Notes: generated by a model not told the origin, from the sequence alone. A stretch of DNA of 64,000 nucleotides from Pseudomonas sp. MYb327 (GCF_040438925.1 NZ_CP159258.1:1874001-1938000), one strand, 5' to 3'; positions 28,494 through 36,807 are shown, numbered from the stretch's first letter. Numbers and translations are program-made.

Positions 28494-29819
28494 ATGAGCG
28501 AAGCTCCTGCCTTACGACGTCTATTAGTGGTTGATCCTTGCGACGACTGCCATCGCCTGCTACCGGGATTACGTTCCGTAGGTTGGGACGTTGACAGCTG
28601 TACGCTGGGTAACGCTACCGATCGAACCTGCGACGTTGGTTTGTTACGCCTACAACCTTTCCATCTTGAGCACCCGGATGCGGTCAAAGAGGTGATCAGC
28701 CGCAGTGGCACCGAGTGGATCGCCGTGCTCAATCAGGAAGTCCTGCGCCTACAGAATGTCGGGGACTTTGTTTGCGAGTGGTTTTTCGATTTTCATACCT
28801 TGCCGTTCGATGTCTCCAGGGTTCAGGTCACACTGGGCCGCGCCTTTGGCATGGCGCGCCTGCGCGGGCAGGGTACGGTTCATATCGATAAGCTTGAACA
28901 CGAATTGCTGGGCGACAGCAAGCCTATACGCGAATTGCGCAAGTTATTGAGCAAACTGGCGCCCACCGAGTCACCGGTGTTGATTCGCGGTGAAAGCGGG
29001 ACAGGTAAAGAACTGGTCGCCCGCACGCTGCACCGGCAATCCCTGCGTCACAATAAGCCCTTTGTCGCGATCAATTGCGGCGCGATACCCGAGCACCTGA
29101 TCCAGTCCGAACTTTTCGGCCACGAGAAGGGGGCCTTTACGGGCGCTCATCAACGCAAGGTCGGGCGGATTGAAGCGGCTAACGGCGGCACGCTGTTTCT
29201 CGACGAGATCGGTGATCTACCCCTGGAGTTGCAAGCAAACCTGTTGCGTTTCCTCCAGGAAAAGCACATCGAGCGAGTAGGCGGCAGTCAGCCGATTCCC
29301 GTGGATGTTCGGGTGTTGGCCGCGACCCATGTCGATCTTGAAGAGGCGATCGAGAAGAAACGCTTTCGCGAGGATCTTTACTATCGCCTGAACGTGTTGC
29401 AGGTGGCGACCGCCCCCCTGCGTGAGCGCAATGGCGATCTGTCGATGCTGGCCAACCACTTTTCCCATTTCTACAGCCATGAAACCGGCCGCCGTCCGCG
29501 CAGCTTCAGTGAAGACGCCTTGATTGCAATGGGCAAGCATGACTGGCCGGGCAATGTTCGCGAGCTGGCCAACAGGGTGCGTCGCGGGTTGGTACTGGCC
29601 GAAGGCCGGCAGATCGAGGCGCGAGATCTGGGGCTGATCAACCATCATGTCGTTGCCGCGACGATGGGCACGCTGGAAGATTACAAGCACCAGGCAGAGC
29701 GCCAGGCCTTGTGCGATGTACTTAATCGCCACAGCGATAATCTGAGCAATGCCGCGAAGGTGTTGGGGATATCCAGACCAACGTTCTACCGCCTGCTGCA
29801 CAAACATCAAATCCGCTAA
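28494..29819 (+). CDS. Sigma-54-dependent activator, VpsR-like
   Basis: The protein has 441 residues. The N-terminal domain (1-125) resembles the degenerate receiver of VpsR-type regulators. The AAA+ domain (about 133-365) has Walker A GESGTGKE (166-173), the sigma-54 contact loop GAFTGA (213-218) and Walker B GGTLFLDEIG (231-240). A Fis-type helix-turn-helix closes the protein (417-437, NAAKVLGISRPTFYRLL). AAGGA precedes the ATG. It converges on the fap-like operon and is its likely activator (inference from position and a candidate -24/-12 promoter at 35371-35386). The input signal is unknown; VpsR homologues respond to cyclic di-GMP. Confidence 0.92.
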   Translation: MSEAPALRRLLVVDPCDDCHRLLPGLRSVGWDVDSCTLGNATDRTCDVGLLRLQPFHLEHPDAVKEVISRSGTEWIAVLNQEVLRLQNVGDFVCEWFFDFHTLPFDVSRVQVTLGRAFGMARLRGQGTVHIDKLEHELLGDSKPIRELRKLLSKLAPTESPVLIRGESGTGKELVARTLHRQSLRHNKPFVAINCGAIPEHLIQSELFGHEKGAFTGAHQRKVGRIEAANGGTLFLDEIGDLPLELQANLLRFLQEKHIERVGGSQPIPVDVRVLAATHVDLEEAIEKKRFREDLYYRLNVLQVATAPLRERNGDLSMLANHFSHFYSHETGRRPRSFSEDALIAMGKHDWPGNVRELANRVRRGLVLAEGRQIEARDLGLINHHVVAATMGTLEDYKHQAERQALCDVLNRHSDNLSNAAKVLGISRPTFYRLLHKHQIR

Positions 29820-29828
29820 AGGAAGATC

Positions 29829-29856
29829 AAAGCCCCGTCGAAACGGGGCTTTTTTG
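29829..29856 (+). terminator. Intrinsic terminator after the sigma-54 activator
   Basis: AAAGCCCCGT-cgaa-ACGGGGCTTTTTT is a 10-bp stem with a tetraloop and T-tract. It lies 10 bp after the activator stop and just before the end of the convergent fapF-like gene. Confidence 0.88.
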
Positions 29857-29860
29857 TGGG

Positions 29861-31138
29861 TCAGAAGTAGTAAGGGAATTTCAGGCTGAAGGAGAAGTCT
29901 GGCGAATCGTCAGTCAGGCCAATCGCCAGGTTGGGAACGATCGTCAGGTTATCCGTTGCGGCCAAAGTCATGCCGATGTTGAAGTTGGCCGAGTTGTAAT
30001 CGCTGTTGGTGATCGATTGCCAATCCCCCCCATCCGGCTTGATCTTGCTCTTGCGGGCGAATTGATCGGTGACCGAGAACGACATACTCATCTTCTCGTT
30101 CAATGCGAATGCTATGCCGCCACCGATCTGCCAGGAATCGCCCAGTTTCACGTCGCCGGGTACTTTGGAGTTGACCTGAGGACTGATGTCGCTGAAAGAA
30201 TCCTCCATGTTGTAGGTGTAGGCCAGGCTGCCGAACAGCACGGCGGGGTCGAAAGTCTTGACCAGCGAGATGCCCGGCGTGATCGACCAGACACCGTTGC
30301 CGGTCGGCAGGTCCTCGGGTACCGAGAGGTTATCGTTGCCCGGGTCACTGACCAGCTTGATGCCGTACGGGTCATCACCGGTGGGGGCCTTGACGCGCAA
30401 TGTCACGACGGCGTCGGGCAGGTTGGCCGACTCATCCAGAAACTTGTAGGCAACGCCAACGTTCACATCGCCGATAGTCGGGTCGCGGGTAACGGTTGCG
30501 TCCGACGTCACCGGGCCGGCGCCACCCGCGCCACCAGAAGAATACGTCGATTCGCGATAAACCACGGGAACGTTAATGTCGAACTGCCAGCGCTGGGCCA
30601 CGTTGTAACGGGCGGTCAGGTCCAGGGTCCAGTTATCCGCCTTGATGCGGTCAAGGTTGATGTTGCCGAGAAAAATCGAGTCCAGTGCCAGAAAGCCGTT
30701 GAGCGTCAGCGCACGGGTATCGTAGTGCGTGTAGGTCAGGCCGGTTTCGACGCTGAACTTGCCGCCACCAAAGAAGCCACTGGCTTCGTCATACAGGTTG
30801 GAAACGCTTTGTGCCGGTTCCGAATCGTCCTTCAGCGACTGGCCATAGGAACTGCCTGTTGTTCCAGGCGCACCCGAGGCCACCGTTTGACCCTTGGGCG
30901 CTTCGGCGGGGGATTTGGTCAGGCGTTTGGGAGCCGGTGTGGCAGGTGCTTCTTCGACTTGGCGAACGCGTTGCTCCAGTACCATCAACGCGTTCTGCTG
31001 TGCTTCGTAACGCTGTTTCAGCTCCATGAGTTCTTGTTTTAGTGCTTCTACCTGGGGATCCGGTGCTGCGTATAGCAATGTGGCCGGGGCCAGGCTACTC
31101 AAACAAACGATAGTTCTTAACGTTAAAGATCGGTGCAT
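29861..31138 (-). CDS. fapF: FapF-like outer-membrane amyloid export barrel
   Basis: The protein has 425 residues. A signal peptide (about 1-24, ending ATLLYA) is followed by a short coiled coil (about 28-63, [19 protein letters not shown]) and a Pro/Ala/Ser linker. From about 130 an alternating beta pattern runs to the C-terminal aromatic end FSLKFPYYF, typical of an outer-membrane barrel. Coiled coil plus barrel is the FapF plan, in which trimers secrete Fap fibre subunits. It is the last gene of the six-gene operon, 46 bp after the fapE-like gene. Generic annotation would be phenol-degradation or transporter-like barrel. Confidence 0.75.
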   Translation of the reverse strand: MHRSLTLRTIVCLSSLAPATLLYAAPDPQVEALKQELMELKQRYEAQQNALMVLEQRVRQVEEAPATPAPKRLTKSPAEAPKGQTVASGAPGTTGSSYGQSLKDDSEPAQSVSNLYDEASGFFGGGKFSVETGLTYTHYDTRALTLNGFLALDSIFLGNINLDRIKADNWTLDLTARYNVAQRWQFDINVPVVYRESTYSSGGAGGAGPVTSDATVTRDPTIGDVNVGVAYKFLDESANLPDAVVTLRVKAPTGDDPYGIKLVSDPGNDNLSVPEDLPTGNGVWSITPGISLVKTFDPAVLFGSLAYTYNMEDSFSDISPQVNSKVPGDVKLGDSWQIGGGIAFALNEKMSMSFSVTDQFARKSKIKPDGGDWQSITNSDYNSANFNIGMTLAATDNLTIVPNLAIGLTDDSPDFSFSLKFPYYF

Positions 31139-31184
31139 GGGTTAGCCGTCCCTTCTGACTACATCTGATGAGACTGAGCGTAGA

Positions 31185-31937
31185 TCAGAATCCCGAAGTG
31201 CGAAGGCCTTTGAGCTGGTCCAGGTTGCCGTTCAGCGCGCCTGCGGTCGGCACGTTGTCACGCAGCACGACATTGAGGGACGTGAGGTTGCGGACCTGGT
31301 TGCTACTGCCAAGCAAAGTCGTGTTCTGCATCAGCCCACCCTGGGCAAGGCGTTGTACGGTACTGCCCTGATTGTTGTTGGCCACGATGTTGAGTTGCAC
31401 CCCGGTACCGGTCGAGGAGATGCTCATCGAACCCGCACCATTGGCGCCTGTCAGCGTAGAGCCGGCCGCCAATGCCTGGCCCTGTTCTTGCGCTGCTGGC
31501 GCCTGATTAGCCTTGCTGACGTTGATATCAACGTTGTTATAGGCAGTGTTGTTGTCGCCGGCCGCCCGCACGACTTGAGTGACGCCTTCGGTTGTGTTGA
31601 GTCCGCTGCCACCGGTGACGGTGCCAGTACCGGTGCTGCTGTTTTGCGTACGCGATGAGCCACTACCTTTTTCGTCGATCATCGACACATAGAACTGCGG
31701 CTTGATGGTCGATTGCTGAATTTGCATCGAGGAAGTGGCCCCGATCACTTCACCATTGGCGTTTTGCCAGGTGCTGGTCATGGCAATGCCGAAACTGATG
31801 ATCCGTCCTGGCATCACAAAGCGGCCGCGCAAGACCGACAATTCCTGATCATTCAATTCAATGGGTTTAAACGTCTCGGCGTGAGTCGGCAGACTGGCGG
31901 CCAGGCAAAGTACGGCCAGCCAGATTGGAGTCTTCAT
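31185..31937 (-). CDS. fapE: FapE-like exported protein
   Basis: The protein has 250 residues with a signal peptide (MKTPIWLAVLCLAASLPTHA). A conserved-looking N-terminal block (NDQELSVLRGRFVMPGRIIS, about 29-48) precedes an Asn/Gly/Ser/Thr-rich body (SSTGTGTVTGGSGLNTTEG; NLTSLNVVLRDNV) that could coat or cap fibres. Its place between the C39 peptidase and the barrel matches FapE. Assignment rests mainly on synteny and composition. No cysteine is present in the mature chain. Confidence 0.6.
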   Translation of the reverse strand: MKTPIWLAVLCLAASLPTHAETFKPIELNDQELSVLRGRFVMPGRIISFGIAMTSTWQNANGEVIGATSSMQIQQSTIKPQFYVSMIDEKGSGSSRTQNSSTGTGTVTGGSGLNTTEGVTQVVRAAGDNNTAYNNVDINVSKANQAPAAQEQGQALAAGSTLTGANGAGSMSISSTGTGVQLNIVANNNQGSTVQRLAQGGLMQNTTLLGSSNQVRNLTSLNVVLRDNVPTAGALNGNLDQLKGLRTSGF

Positions 31938-31970
31938 GGGATGCTCCTGGAGCGTCGTGCTCCCTTGTTA

Positions 31971-32651
31971 TTAGAAGAAGTCGCTTTGGATGAATCCGAA
32001 ATCCATCAACTCAGCGTCTTGCACCGGGCTGAAGGCGTTGACTCGATTCTTGGCGGTGAGTGGCAGGGGGGGATCGAGCAACGCATTGGTTTTGTCGTAG
32101 CCCTGGCCGATGACGGCGAAGATGATGCCGTTCCAGCCTTTGACAAAATCGTCGACTTTGTAACGTTTATGTCCGAGTACCGGATCTCCGATATACACCC
32201 AGCCGTTATGAACTCTTTGCATGACCACAAAATGCTTGTAGCCACGGATGTCCATGAGTACCACCACCGGGATTTTGATTTCGCTCAAGGTTTCCTGGGC
32301 TACACGGTAGCCACGGGCCCGCATGCCGATACTTTCCACGTAACGCTTCATGTCCAGCATGGAGAAACCCTGGACGCGGACAAGGTCGTGATCGGAGTTT
32401 GCCAGCATGCCTTCAATGATTTGTTCTTCATTCACGTCCAGCCAATAAGCCTGACGCAAGATGGTCGCCAGCGCAGCGGCACCGCAACTGAAGTCGGTTT
32501 TTTGTTGCACCAGGTCTGAAAATTTGCGCTCGCGGATGCTCTGGATTGGCTTGTACACCACCGCTCCGCCCGGCAGGATGGAAAGCGGCATTTGTGCAGC
32601 CTCGATCACACCGGCCACGCAAAGCAGAAATGCCAAGGCGATAATGCGCAT
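31971..32651 (-). CDS. fapD: FapD-like C39 peptidase
   Basis: The start is taken at 32651 (MRIIALAFLLCVAGVIEA, a signal peptide), giving 226 residues. It is a C39-family papain-like domain: Gln49/Gln50 and Cys56 in VQQKTDFSCGAAALATIL, His140 in RGYKHFVVM and Asp156 in YIGDP. FapD has the same fold and is needed for fibre export in described Fap systems. Here it lies between the large subunit and the fapE-like gene, as in fapABCDEF. A terminator hairpin separates it from the upstream large-subunit gene. Confidence 0.8.
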   Translation of the reverse strand: MRIIALAFLLCVAGVIEAAQMPLSILPGGAVVYKPIQSIRERKFSDLVQQKTDFSCGAAALATILRQAYWLDVNEEQIIEGMLANSDHDLVRVQGFSMLDMKRYVESIGMRARGYRVAQETLSEIKIPVVVLMDIRGYKHFVVMQRVHNGWVYIGDPVLGHKRYKVDDFVKGWNGIIFAVIGQGYDKTNALLDPPLPLTAKNRVNAFSPVQDAELMDFGFIQSDFF

Positions 32652-32675
32652 GATGGGATGCCTTCTTGTTATGTT

Positions 32676-32702
32676 TGAAAAGGCCCCCGTAAGGGGGCCT
32701 CC
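32676..32702 (-). terminator. Intrinsic terminator inside the fap-like operon
   Basis: Read on the minus strand, AGGCCCCC-TTAC-GGGGGCCT followed by TTTC lies about 12 bp after the large-subunit stop and before fapD. The strong GC stem and short T-tract suggest partial termination, keeping fibre-subunit mRNA above export-gene mRNA (inference). Confidence 0.75.
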
Positions 32703-32712
32703 ATAGACAGCA

Positions 32713-34251
32713 TTAGAACGATTGGTTGGAGATGGCCAGCGAGTTGCTTTGTTGGTTGCCCACACCAGCAGCTACGTTGACGCCCAGGTTGCCGCTGCCG
32801 CCGTTCACCGAACCGCTCAGGGTTGCAGTGTTGGTCACAGGGTTTGCCCAGCCAGTTGGAGTCAGCACTTGATAGGAGTAGGTGTTACTCAAATCATAAG
32901 AGCTGCTTTCACTGAAGCTTTTCGCTTTGTCATACGCAGATTCGGACGACTTGCTGCCCGATTTGTCGTACGAAGAGGCGGTCGATTTCTCGTATGAGCT
33001 ATCGAACGATTTTTCGAACGAGGAATCGCGCGATTTGTCGTACGCAGATTCGCGCGACTTGTCATACGAGGAGTCGCGAGACCTGTCGTACGAGGAATCG
33101 CGTGTACGGTCGAACGAGGAATCGCGCGAACGGTCGTACGATCTGTCTACCGATGCGTCAAGCGAAGCGCCAAGCGAAGCGGTAAGCGATCCTTCGGAGC
33201 TGCTGCTGCGGGTGCGATCGCCGAAGCCAAAATTGACGGTAGTGGAGTTGGAAGCCGCCGTAGAAGCGTCCAGCGAAGCGTCCAGCGAAGCACTCAAAGT
33301 AGTGTTCGAAGAACCACTGGCACTACTGCTGTTGGTTCCGCTTGCAGAGCTGCTGTTGGAACCGCTTGCAGTGCTGCTGTTGGAGCCGCTCGCAGAGCTG
33401 CTGTTGGAACCACTCGCATTGCTGCTGTTGGATCCGCTCAGGCTAGCGCTCAGAGAACCGCTGGAACTGGCGTTTTTGGACCCGGCTGCAGCCCAGCTCG
33501 AAGAAGCGCTTTGACTGCCGCTGGCTTCGAAGGACTTCTCGCGAGAGAAACTGCCGGTGTTGGTATTGGTAACGGTGATCGTATCTACACGGTAGGTCCG
33601 ATCAGCGTTGTTATTGACTGTCAGGCCAGGACCGTTTTGAACAGCGGTCGCGGTGGCGGTTGCGCTACCCAGTGGGGCATTGGCGTTGGCAATTGCCATG
33701 GTGTTTTTCTGCTGGTTCAGATCGCCGCCAGCAATGTTGACACCGACGTTGCCGCTGCTGCCACCGCCGGAGCCGCTCATCACGGCAGAGTTGGTGGAGC
33801 CAAAGTTGTCGACGCGGTTATCGTTGCTGACTTGCCTCACGTCAGCGGTGGCGTTGGCCATGCCGAACACAAAGCTGTTATCGATCGCAGCGTTGTCTGA
33901 GGCGGCGTTGGCGATGGCGGCGGCGTTGTCTTGTTGGTTGCCGGCACCGGCCGCCACGTTGACACCGACGTTGCCGCTCGCGCCTGCGGCCGAACTGCTC
34001 ATCTCGGCCGAGTTTTCTGTCCCTTCATTCCAGATGCTGTTACCGGTACTGTTCTGCCGGTCAGTCGCATTGGCTGTTGCGGAGATAGGAAGCATCCTTG
34101 CAGGAGGGGTTTGGTTTTGTTGACCGTTGCCGTTACCGTTACCGTTATTTCCATGGTGGTTCCCGTCACGACGATCGGCAGCTTGTACAGCAACAGCCAT
34201 GACCGCAGCAATTGCGAAAACCAGAGGCTTGATTGCCATCGAAGGTTTCAT
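32713..34251 (-). CDS. fapC: FapC-like large fibre subunit with two octapeptide tracts
   Basis: The protein has 512 residues with a signal peptide (about 1-24) and GGAGA before the ATG. Three Fap-type repeats are centred on residues 91-109 (ASGNVGVNVAAGAGNQQDN), 165-183 (SSGNVGVNIAGGDLNQQKN) and 485-503 (GSGNLGVNVAAGVGNQQSN). Between repeats 2 and 3 lies a very long linker with a Gly/Ser/Asn octad tract (272-316, SGSNSSSA) and a charged octad tract (about 371-432, SSYDRSRD). There is no Cys anywhere, so the FapC C-terminal CxxC is missing. Length also exceeds most described FapC proteins. It may be the canonical fibre of this species or a paralogous fibre. It is sometimes mis-annotated as an adhesin or heme-utilisation protein. 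Confidence 0.72.
   Translation of the reverse strand: MKPSMAIKPLVFAIAAVMAVAVQAADRRDGNHHGNNGNGNGNGQQNQTPPARMLPISATANATDRQNSTGNSIWNEGTENSAEMSSSAAGASGNVGVNVAAGAGNQQDNAAAIANAASDNAAIDNSFVFGMANATADVRQVSNDNRVDNFGSTNSAVMSGSGGGSSGNVGVNIAGGDLNQQKNTMAIANANAPLGSATATATAVQNGPGLTVNNNADRTYRVDTITVTNTNTGSFSREKSFEASGSQSASSSWAAAGSKNASSSGSLSASLSGSNSSNASGSNSSSASGSNSSTASGSNSSSASGTNSSSASGSSNTTLSASLDASLDASTAASNSTTVNFGFGDRTRSSSSEGSLTASLGASLDASVDRSYDRSRDSSFDRTRDSSYDRSRDSSYDKSRESAYDKSRDSSFEKSFDSSYEKSTASSYDKSGSKSSESAYDKAKSFSESSSYDLSNTYSYQVLTPTGWANPVTNTATLSGSVNGGSGNLGVNVAAGVGNQQSNSLAISNQSF
32956..33141 (-). repeat. 24-bp coding tandem repeat, charged octad tract
   Basis: About eight in-frame copies of a 24-bp unit encode S-[SA]-[YF]-[DE]-[RK]-[ST]-x-[DE] within the FapC-like protein (residues about 371-432). 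Unit-to-unit variation is mostly conservative (R/K, D/E, Y/F), indicating selection on the peptide. Confidence 0.85.
33304..33438 (-). repeat. 24-bp coding tandem repeat, Gly/Ser/Asn octad tract
   Basis: About five to six in-frame copies encode SGSNSSxA within the FapC-like protein (residues 272-316). The unit length equals that of the charged tract, but the sequence is unrelated and uncharged. Confidence 0.85.
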
Positions 34252-34301
34252 GGTGATTCTCCGTACTTATTTTAGGTTAAGTGTTGTTTTTACCTATGGG
34301 G

Positions 34302-34874
34302 TCAATCCACGACCCGTACGCTGAAGGTGTTGGCCATTCGGTTTCCCACCCCGGCGCTCTGATTCAACTGAATTACCCCACGGCTACCGGTGAAAGCCTG
34401 GTCACTGGTAGTGACCTGGCGATTGCCGCGTGCAGAGTCAGTTGGATCGGAGTTGATGAGCAGCGCCACGTTCTGTTGCATGAGGACGCTGTCGTCGAGA
34501 CTTTGTGGCTGAGCACCGACGCTGATGCGCAGTGCGTTGGCTTGCTGGTTGCTGGTGCCAGAGCTCTGATTGACGCCCAATGCGCCGTTGCCGTGGCTGA
34601 AGGAGTCGCCTTGAATGCTCGATCGGGCATCGATCCTGGGATCGACCACCGTACGCATCCGCTGGCGTATCTGGGTGGTCGCGGTGGCGCCACGGCCAAC
34701 CGCGATGGCCCGGACGTTGGCTTGTTGCTGCAGATCGCCGGCAGCCTGGTTGACCGATAGGTTGCCCTGGTACTGCGAACCTGAACCGTCGATGTCGGCA
34801 TTATCGATGACAGGAGACTGGGCGAAGGACGATACACTGCAAAACATGGCGATAAGCAACAGCGAACGATTCAT
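34302..34874 (-). CDS. fapB: FapB-like minor fibre subunit
   Basis: The protein has 190 residues with a signal peptide (MNRSLLLIAMFCSVSSFA). Three amyloid-type repeats are seen at residues 36-54 (QGNLSVNQAAGDLQQQAN), 97-115 (NGALGVNQSSGTSNQQAN) and 165-183 (RGVIQLNQSAGVGNRMAN). The mature chain has no Cys. The gene starts one base after the fapA-like stop (TGA-g-ATG). Position before the large subunit and its shorter repeats match the FapB nucleator role (inference). Confidence 0.68.
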   Translation of the reverse strand: MNRSLLLIAMFCSVSSFAQSPVIDNADIDGSGSQYQGNLSVNQAAGDLQQQANVRAIAVGRGATATTQIRQRMRTVVDPRIDARSSIQGDSFSHGNGALGVNQSSGTSNQQANALRISVGAQPQSLDDSVLMQQNVALLINSDPTDSARGNRQVTTSDQAFTGSRGVIQLNQSAGVGNRMANTFSVRVVD

Positions 34875-34875
34875 C

Positions 34876-35313
34876 TCAACGGTCTCCCGTCAGGATTTTC
34901 ATAGCGCCCATGCCTTGCTGGATGCTCGAATTGACCATGTTGGCGATGCCGCTTCCGGAATTCCCCGAACGCCCGGCGGGGAGATTGGATAGCTGGGTCT
35001 GGGTGCTGATATTGCCGCCCAGGTTGTTGGTGTTTTGAGTGACCAGGCGGGAGATGCCCGCACCACTGGCGACGCCGGCAAAGTCGCCGTCAGTCAACTC
35101 GCTCGTTTGCCTGAGCACTTGTTGAGACGGGTTGGCATTGACGGTTGTGGGATTCGGGTCGGGAACGAGCGGCGGCACCGTTGCGTTGCGCGTCTGGACA
35201 TCACGGGTGATGGTGATGATGCCGTTGTCAGCCTGGACAGGCAGGCAGACCGTTGAGCCCAATGCGCATCCGATCAGCAGTAGTCTAAGAATGGGTTGAT
35301 CAATTTTCCCCAC
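34876..35313 (-). CDS. fapA: FapA-like exported protein, first gene of operon
   Basis: The protein has 145 residues. The start is GTG at 35313 with AAGGA 9 bp upstream; no in-frame ATG precedes the signal peptide (about 1-28, ending CLPVQA). The mature region reads ITITRDVQTRNATVPPLVPD, then NANPSQQVLRQTSELTDGDFA and a C-terminal GIANMVNSSIQQGMGAMK. Small, Asn/Gln-rich and first in the operon, it corresponds to FapA, a proposed periplasmic chaperone-like factor. A candidate sigma-54 promoter lies about 58 bp upstream. Confidence 0.62.
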   Translation of the reverse strand: MGKIDQPILRLLLIGCALGSTVCLPVQADNGIITITRDVQTRNATVPPLVPDPNPTTVNANPSQQVLRQTSELTDGDFAGVASGAGISRLVTQNTNNLGGNISTQTQLSNLPAGRSGNSGSGIANMVNSSIQQGMGAMKILTGDR

Positions 35314-35666
35314 GGCGGCAATTCCTTCTGTAAATGAAACGCTGGCCCTTATCAGCGTTGCGAGGAAGAGAGCAGAAGGTGTGCCGTTTTTGGATTATTT
35401 ATTTAAATCAGATACTTACAAATTTTGTCCGGGAACCTGAAGAGCAAGCTGTTACAAGCGTGAGACAAAACTTTGCGCGCGCGAGCGTCTAAATCGTTTG
35501 CGCGGCTCTAGATCGGGGGTTGTGGGGGAGTGTTTCAACGCCTTAACAGATAAGGGCATTGCAGGCGAGGACTCGGCAAATCGGTCGTTTGAGACCGCAT
35601 GGGTGTTTCAGGAATGGACAACTTTTACCCGAAACCGGGGAGAGTGCCGGGTGAAATCCCCCGAAA
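35314..35666. other. Intergenic region upstream of the fap-like operon
   Basis: This 353-bp region contains the candidate -24/-12 promoter (35371-35386), an AT-rich block (TTATTTATTTAAATC), an ACAAA-T-TTTGT palindrome near 35417 and further TTACAA motifs that could bind an activator. The part nearest the NadR-like gene has small GC hairpins. No further gene was seen. Confidence 0.45.
35371..35386 (-). promoter_or_regulatory. Candidate sigma-54 (-24/-12) promoter of the fap-like operon
   Basis: On the minus strand the site reads CGGCACACCTTCTGCT. It keeps the invariant GG-N10-GC spacing and the GGCAC of the -24 element; the -12 element is CTGCT. Predicted transcription start is near 35360, about 47 bp before the GTG start codon. 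The neighbouring sigma-54 activator supports it. Confidence 0.55.
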
Positions 35667-36197
35667 TCAGGGGTTGCAGCCAAGCAGCTGTCCCACCGCG
35701 GTGAACGCCTGAGAGCGACGCGTAACCCAGTCGCCGTGCAGGATTTGAACCGGTTGCCGATGTTTTTCCAGCCAGGCCTTAGTCATGTTGAAAAACGCCT
35801 GACGCTCACTGAGTTCAGGCTGGCAACGCTGACCGTCGTCGGTCCATTCGACGTTTTCGGGCGACAACAGCAGATGCAGGTCGTACCGCCGGGCCAGGAG
35901 TGCTTGCTCGATCCAGGCTGGGCAGTCGCCGAAAAGTGTCTGGCTCCAGAGAATATTGCTCAGTAGATGCGTATCGAGGATCAGCAACTGCGGCCGACGC
36001 TCGCGAGCCTCATCCTCCCACGTCAGCTGACCACGGGCGATTTCAGGAATGTCCGCCAGGTTTGTGTCCCGGGGATTCTGTTCGATGAACCAGCGTACAT
36101 ACTCATCCACCAGGACCCCGCAAAAATGCGCCTGCAGCTCGGCCGCCAACCAGCTTTTGCCGCTGGACTCGGGACCGGTGAGCACCAGGACTTTCAT
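35667..36197 (-). CDS. NadR-like nicotinamide riboside kinase
   Basis: The start is taken at 36197 (MKVLVLTGPESSGKSWLAAEL), overlapping the pnuC stop by four bases; this gives 176 residues. P-loop GPESSGKS covers residues 8-15, VDEYVRWF follows, and LLILDTHLLSNILWSQTLFG is the Walker B-like lid region of the NadR C-terminal kinase domain. It lacks the NMN adenylyltransferase and repressor domains of full-length NadR. Coupling with PnuC makes it the kinase that traps imported nicotinamide riboside as NMN. Confidence 0.88.
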   Translation of the reverse strand: MKVLVLTGPESSGKSWLAAELQAHFCGVLVDEYVRWFIEQNPRDTNLADIPEIARGQLTWEDEARERRPQLLILDTHLLSNILWSQTLFGDCPAWIEQALLARRYDLHLLLSPENVEWTDDGQRCQPELSERQAFFNMTKAWLEKHRQPVQILHGDWVTRRSQAFTAVGQLLGCNP

Positions 36198-36757
36198 GTG
36201 CGCAACGCCGGCGCCGCGCGCCATTCGCGCCAGCCTTGCACCGCAAGCAGCAGGAAGAGGCCATACAAGGCGGCGGTCAGATAAAGCTCTTTGTACACGA
36301 ACAGGCCGACGAAGATCACATCCACCGCGATCCACAGCGGCCAGCATTGAACGCGTTTTTGCGCCATCCAGACTTGCGCCACCAGGCTGAAGCCGGTCAG
36401 TGCCGCATCAAGCCAGGGCTGGGCGGCGTCGGTCCAGTGAGCCATTGCGGCCCCCAGCAACAAACTGCCAACCGCCCCAAGCACCAAGCCCATCAGCACT
36501 GCCTGCGTGCCAAGTCGACTGACCTCGCGCCCTTGCTGCGCCACGCCTGCCCGAGTCCACTGGCGCCAGCCATAAATCTGCAAACCGGCGTAAATAACCT
36601 GGAGCAACATGTCCGAGTACAGCTTCACCTCGAAAAAGATCCAGCTATATATAAGCACCATGACCAGGCCGATTGGCCAGCACCAGGGGTTCTGTTTGAC
36701 CGTCAACCAGACGGCAATGACACCGAGGGCGGCGGCAAACAGTTCGAGCCCGGACAT
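36194..36757 (-). CDS. pnuC: Nicotinamide riboside transporter PnuC
   Basis: This 187-residue protein has seven short membrane segments. Family-typical stretches are NPWCWPIGLVMVLIYSWIFF and KLYSDMLLQVIYAGLQIYGW, ending in the WRQW substrate-site pattern. It is translationally coupled to the NadR-like kinase, forming an NAD+ salvage pair. No riboswitch was recognised in the short gap upstream. Confidence 0.92.
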   Translation of the reverse strand: MSGLELFAAALGVIAVWLTVKQNPWCWPIGLVMVLIYSWIFFEVKLYSDMLLQVIYAGLQIYGWRQWTRAGVAQQGREVSRLGTQAVLMGLVLGAVGSLLLGAAMAHWTDAAQPWLDAALTGFSLVAQVWMAQKRVQCWPLWIAVDVIFVGLFVYKELYLTAALYGLFLLLAVQGWREWRAAPALRT

Positions 36758-36807
36758 GGGGGTTCCTTCGGAGAAATTGGAGAGGGTGCGGATTGTACCC
36801 GAAGATC

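Noticed and set aside
32956..33438. Regular 24-bp repeats considered as a CRISPR-like or satellite array
   Set aside because: Repeats are contiguous with no unique spacers, are in frame with the FapC-like protein and vary conservatively at the protein level.
32927..33514. 195-codon plus-strand frame opposite the FapC-like linker
   Set aside because: Reverse reading of the tandem repeats; repetitive because the coding strand is.
35610..35700. Possible cobalamin- or TPP-type riboswitch (GGGTGAAATCCCC-like hairpins)
   Set aside because: Core box sequences are missing and the element lies downstream of the NadR-like gene rather than in front of a relevant gene on that strand.
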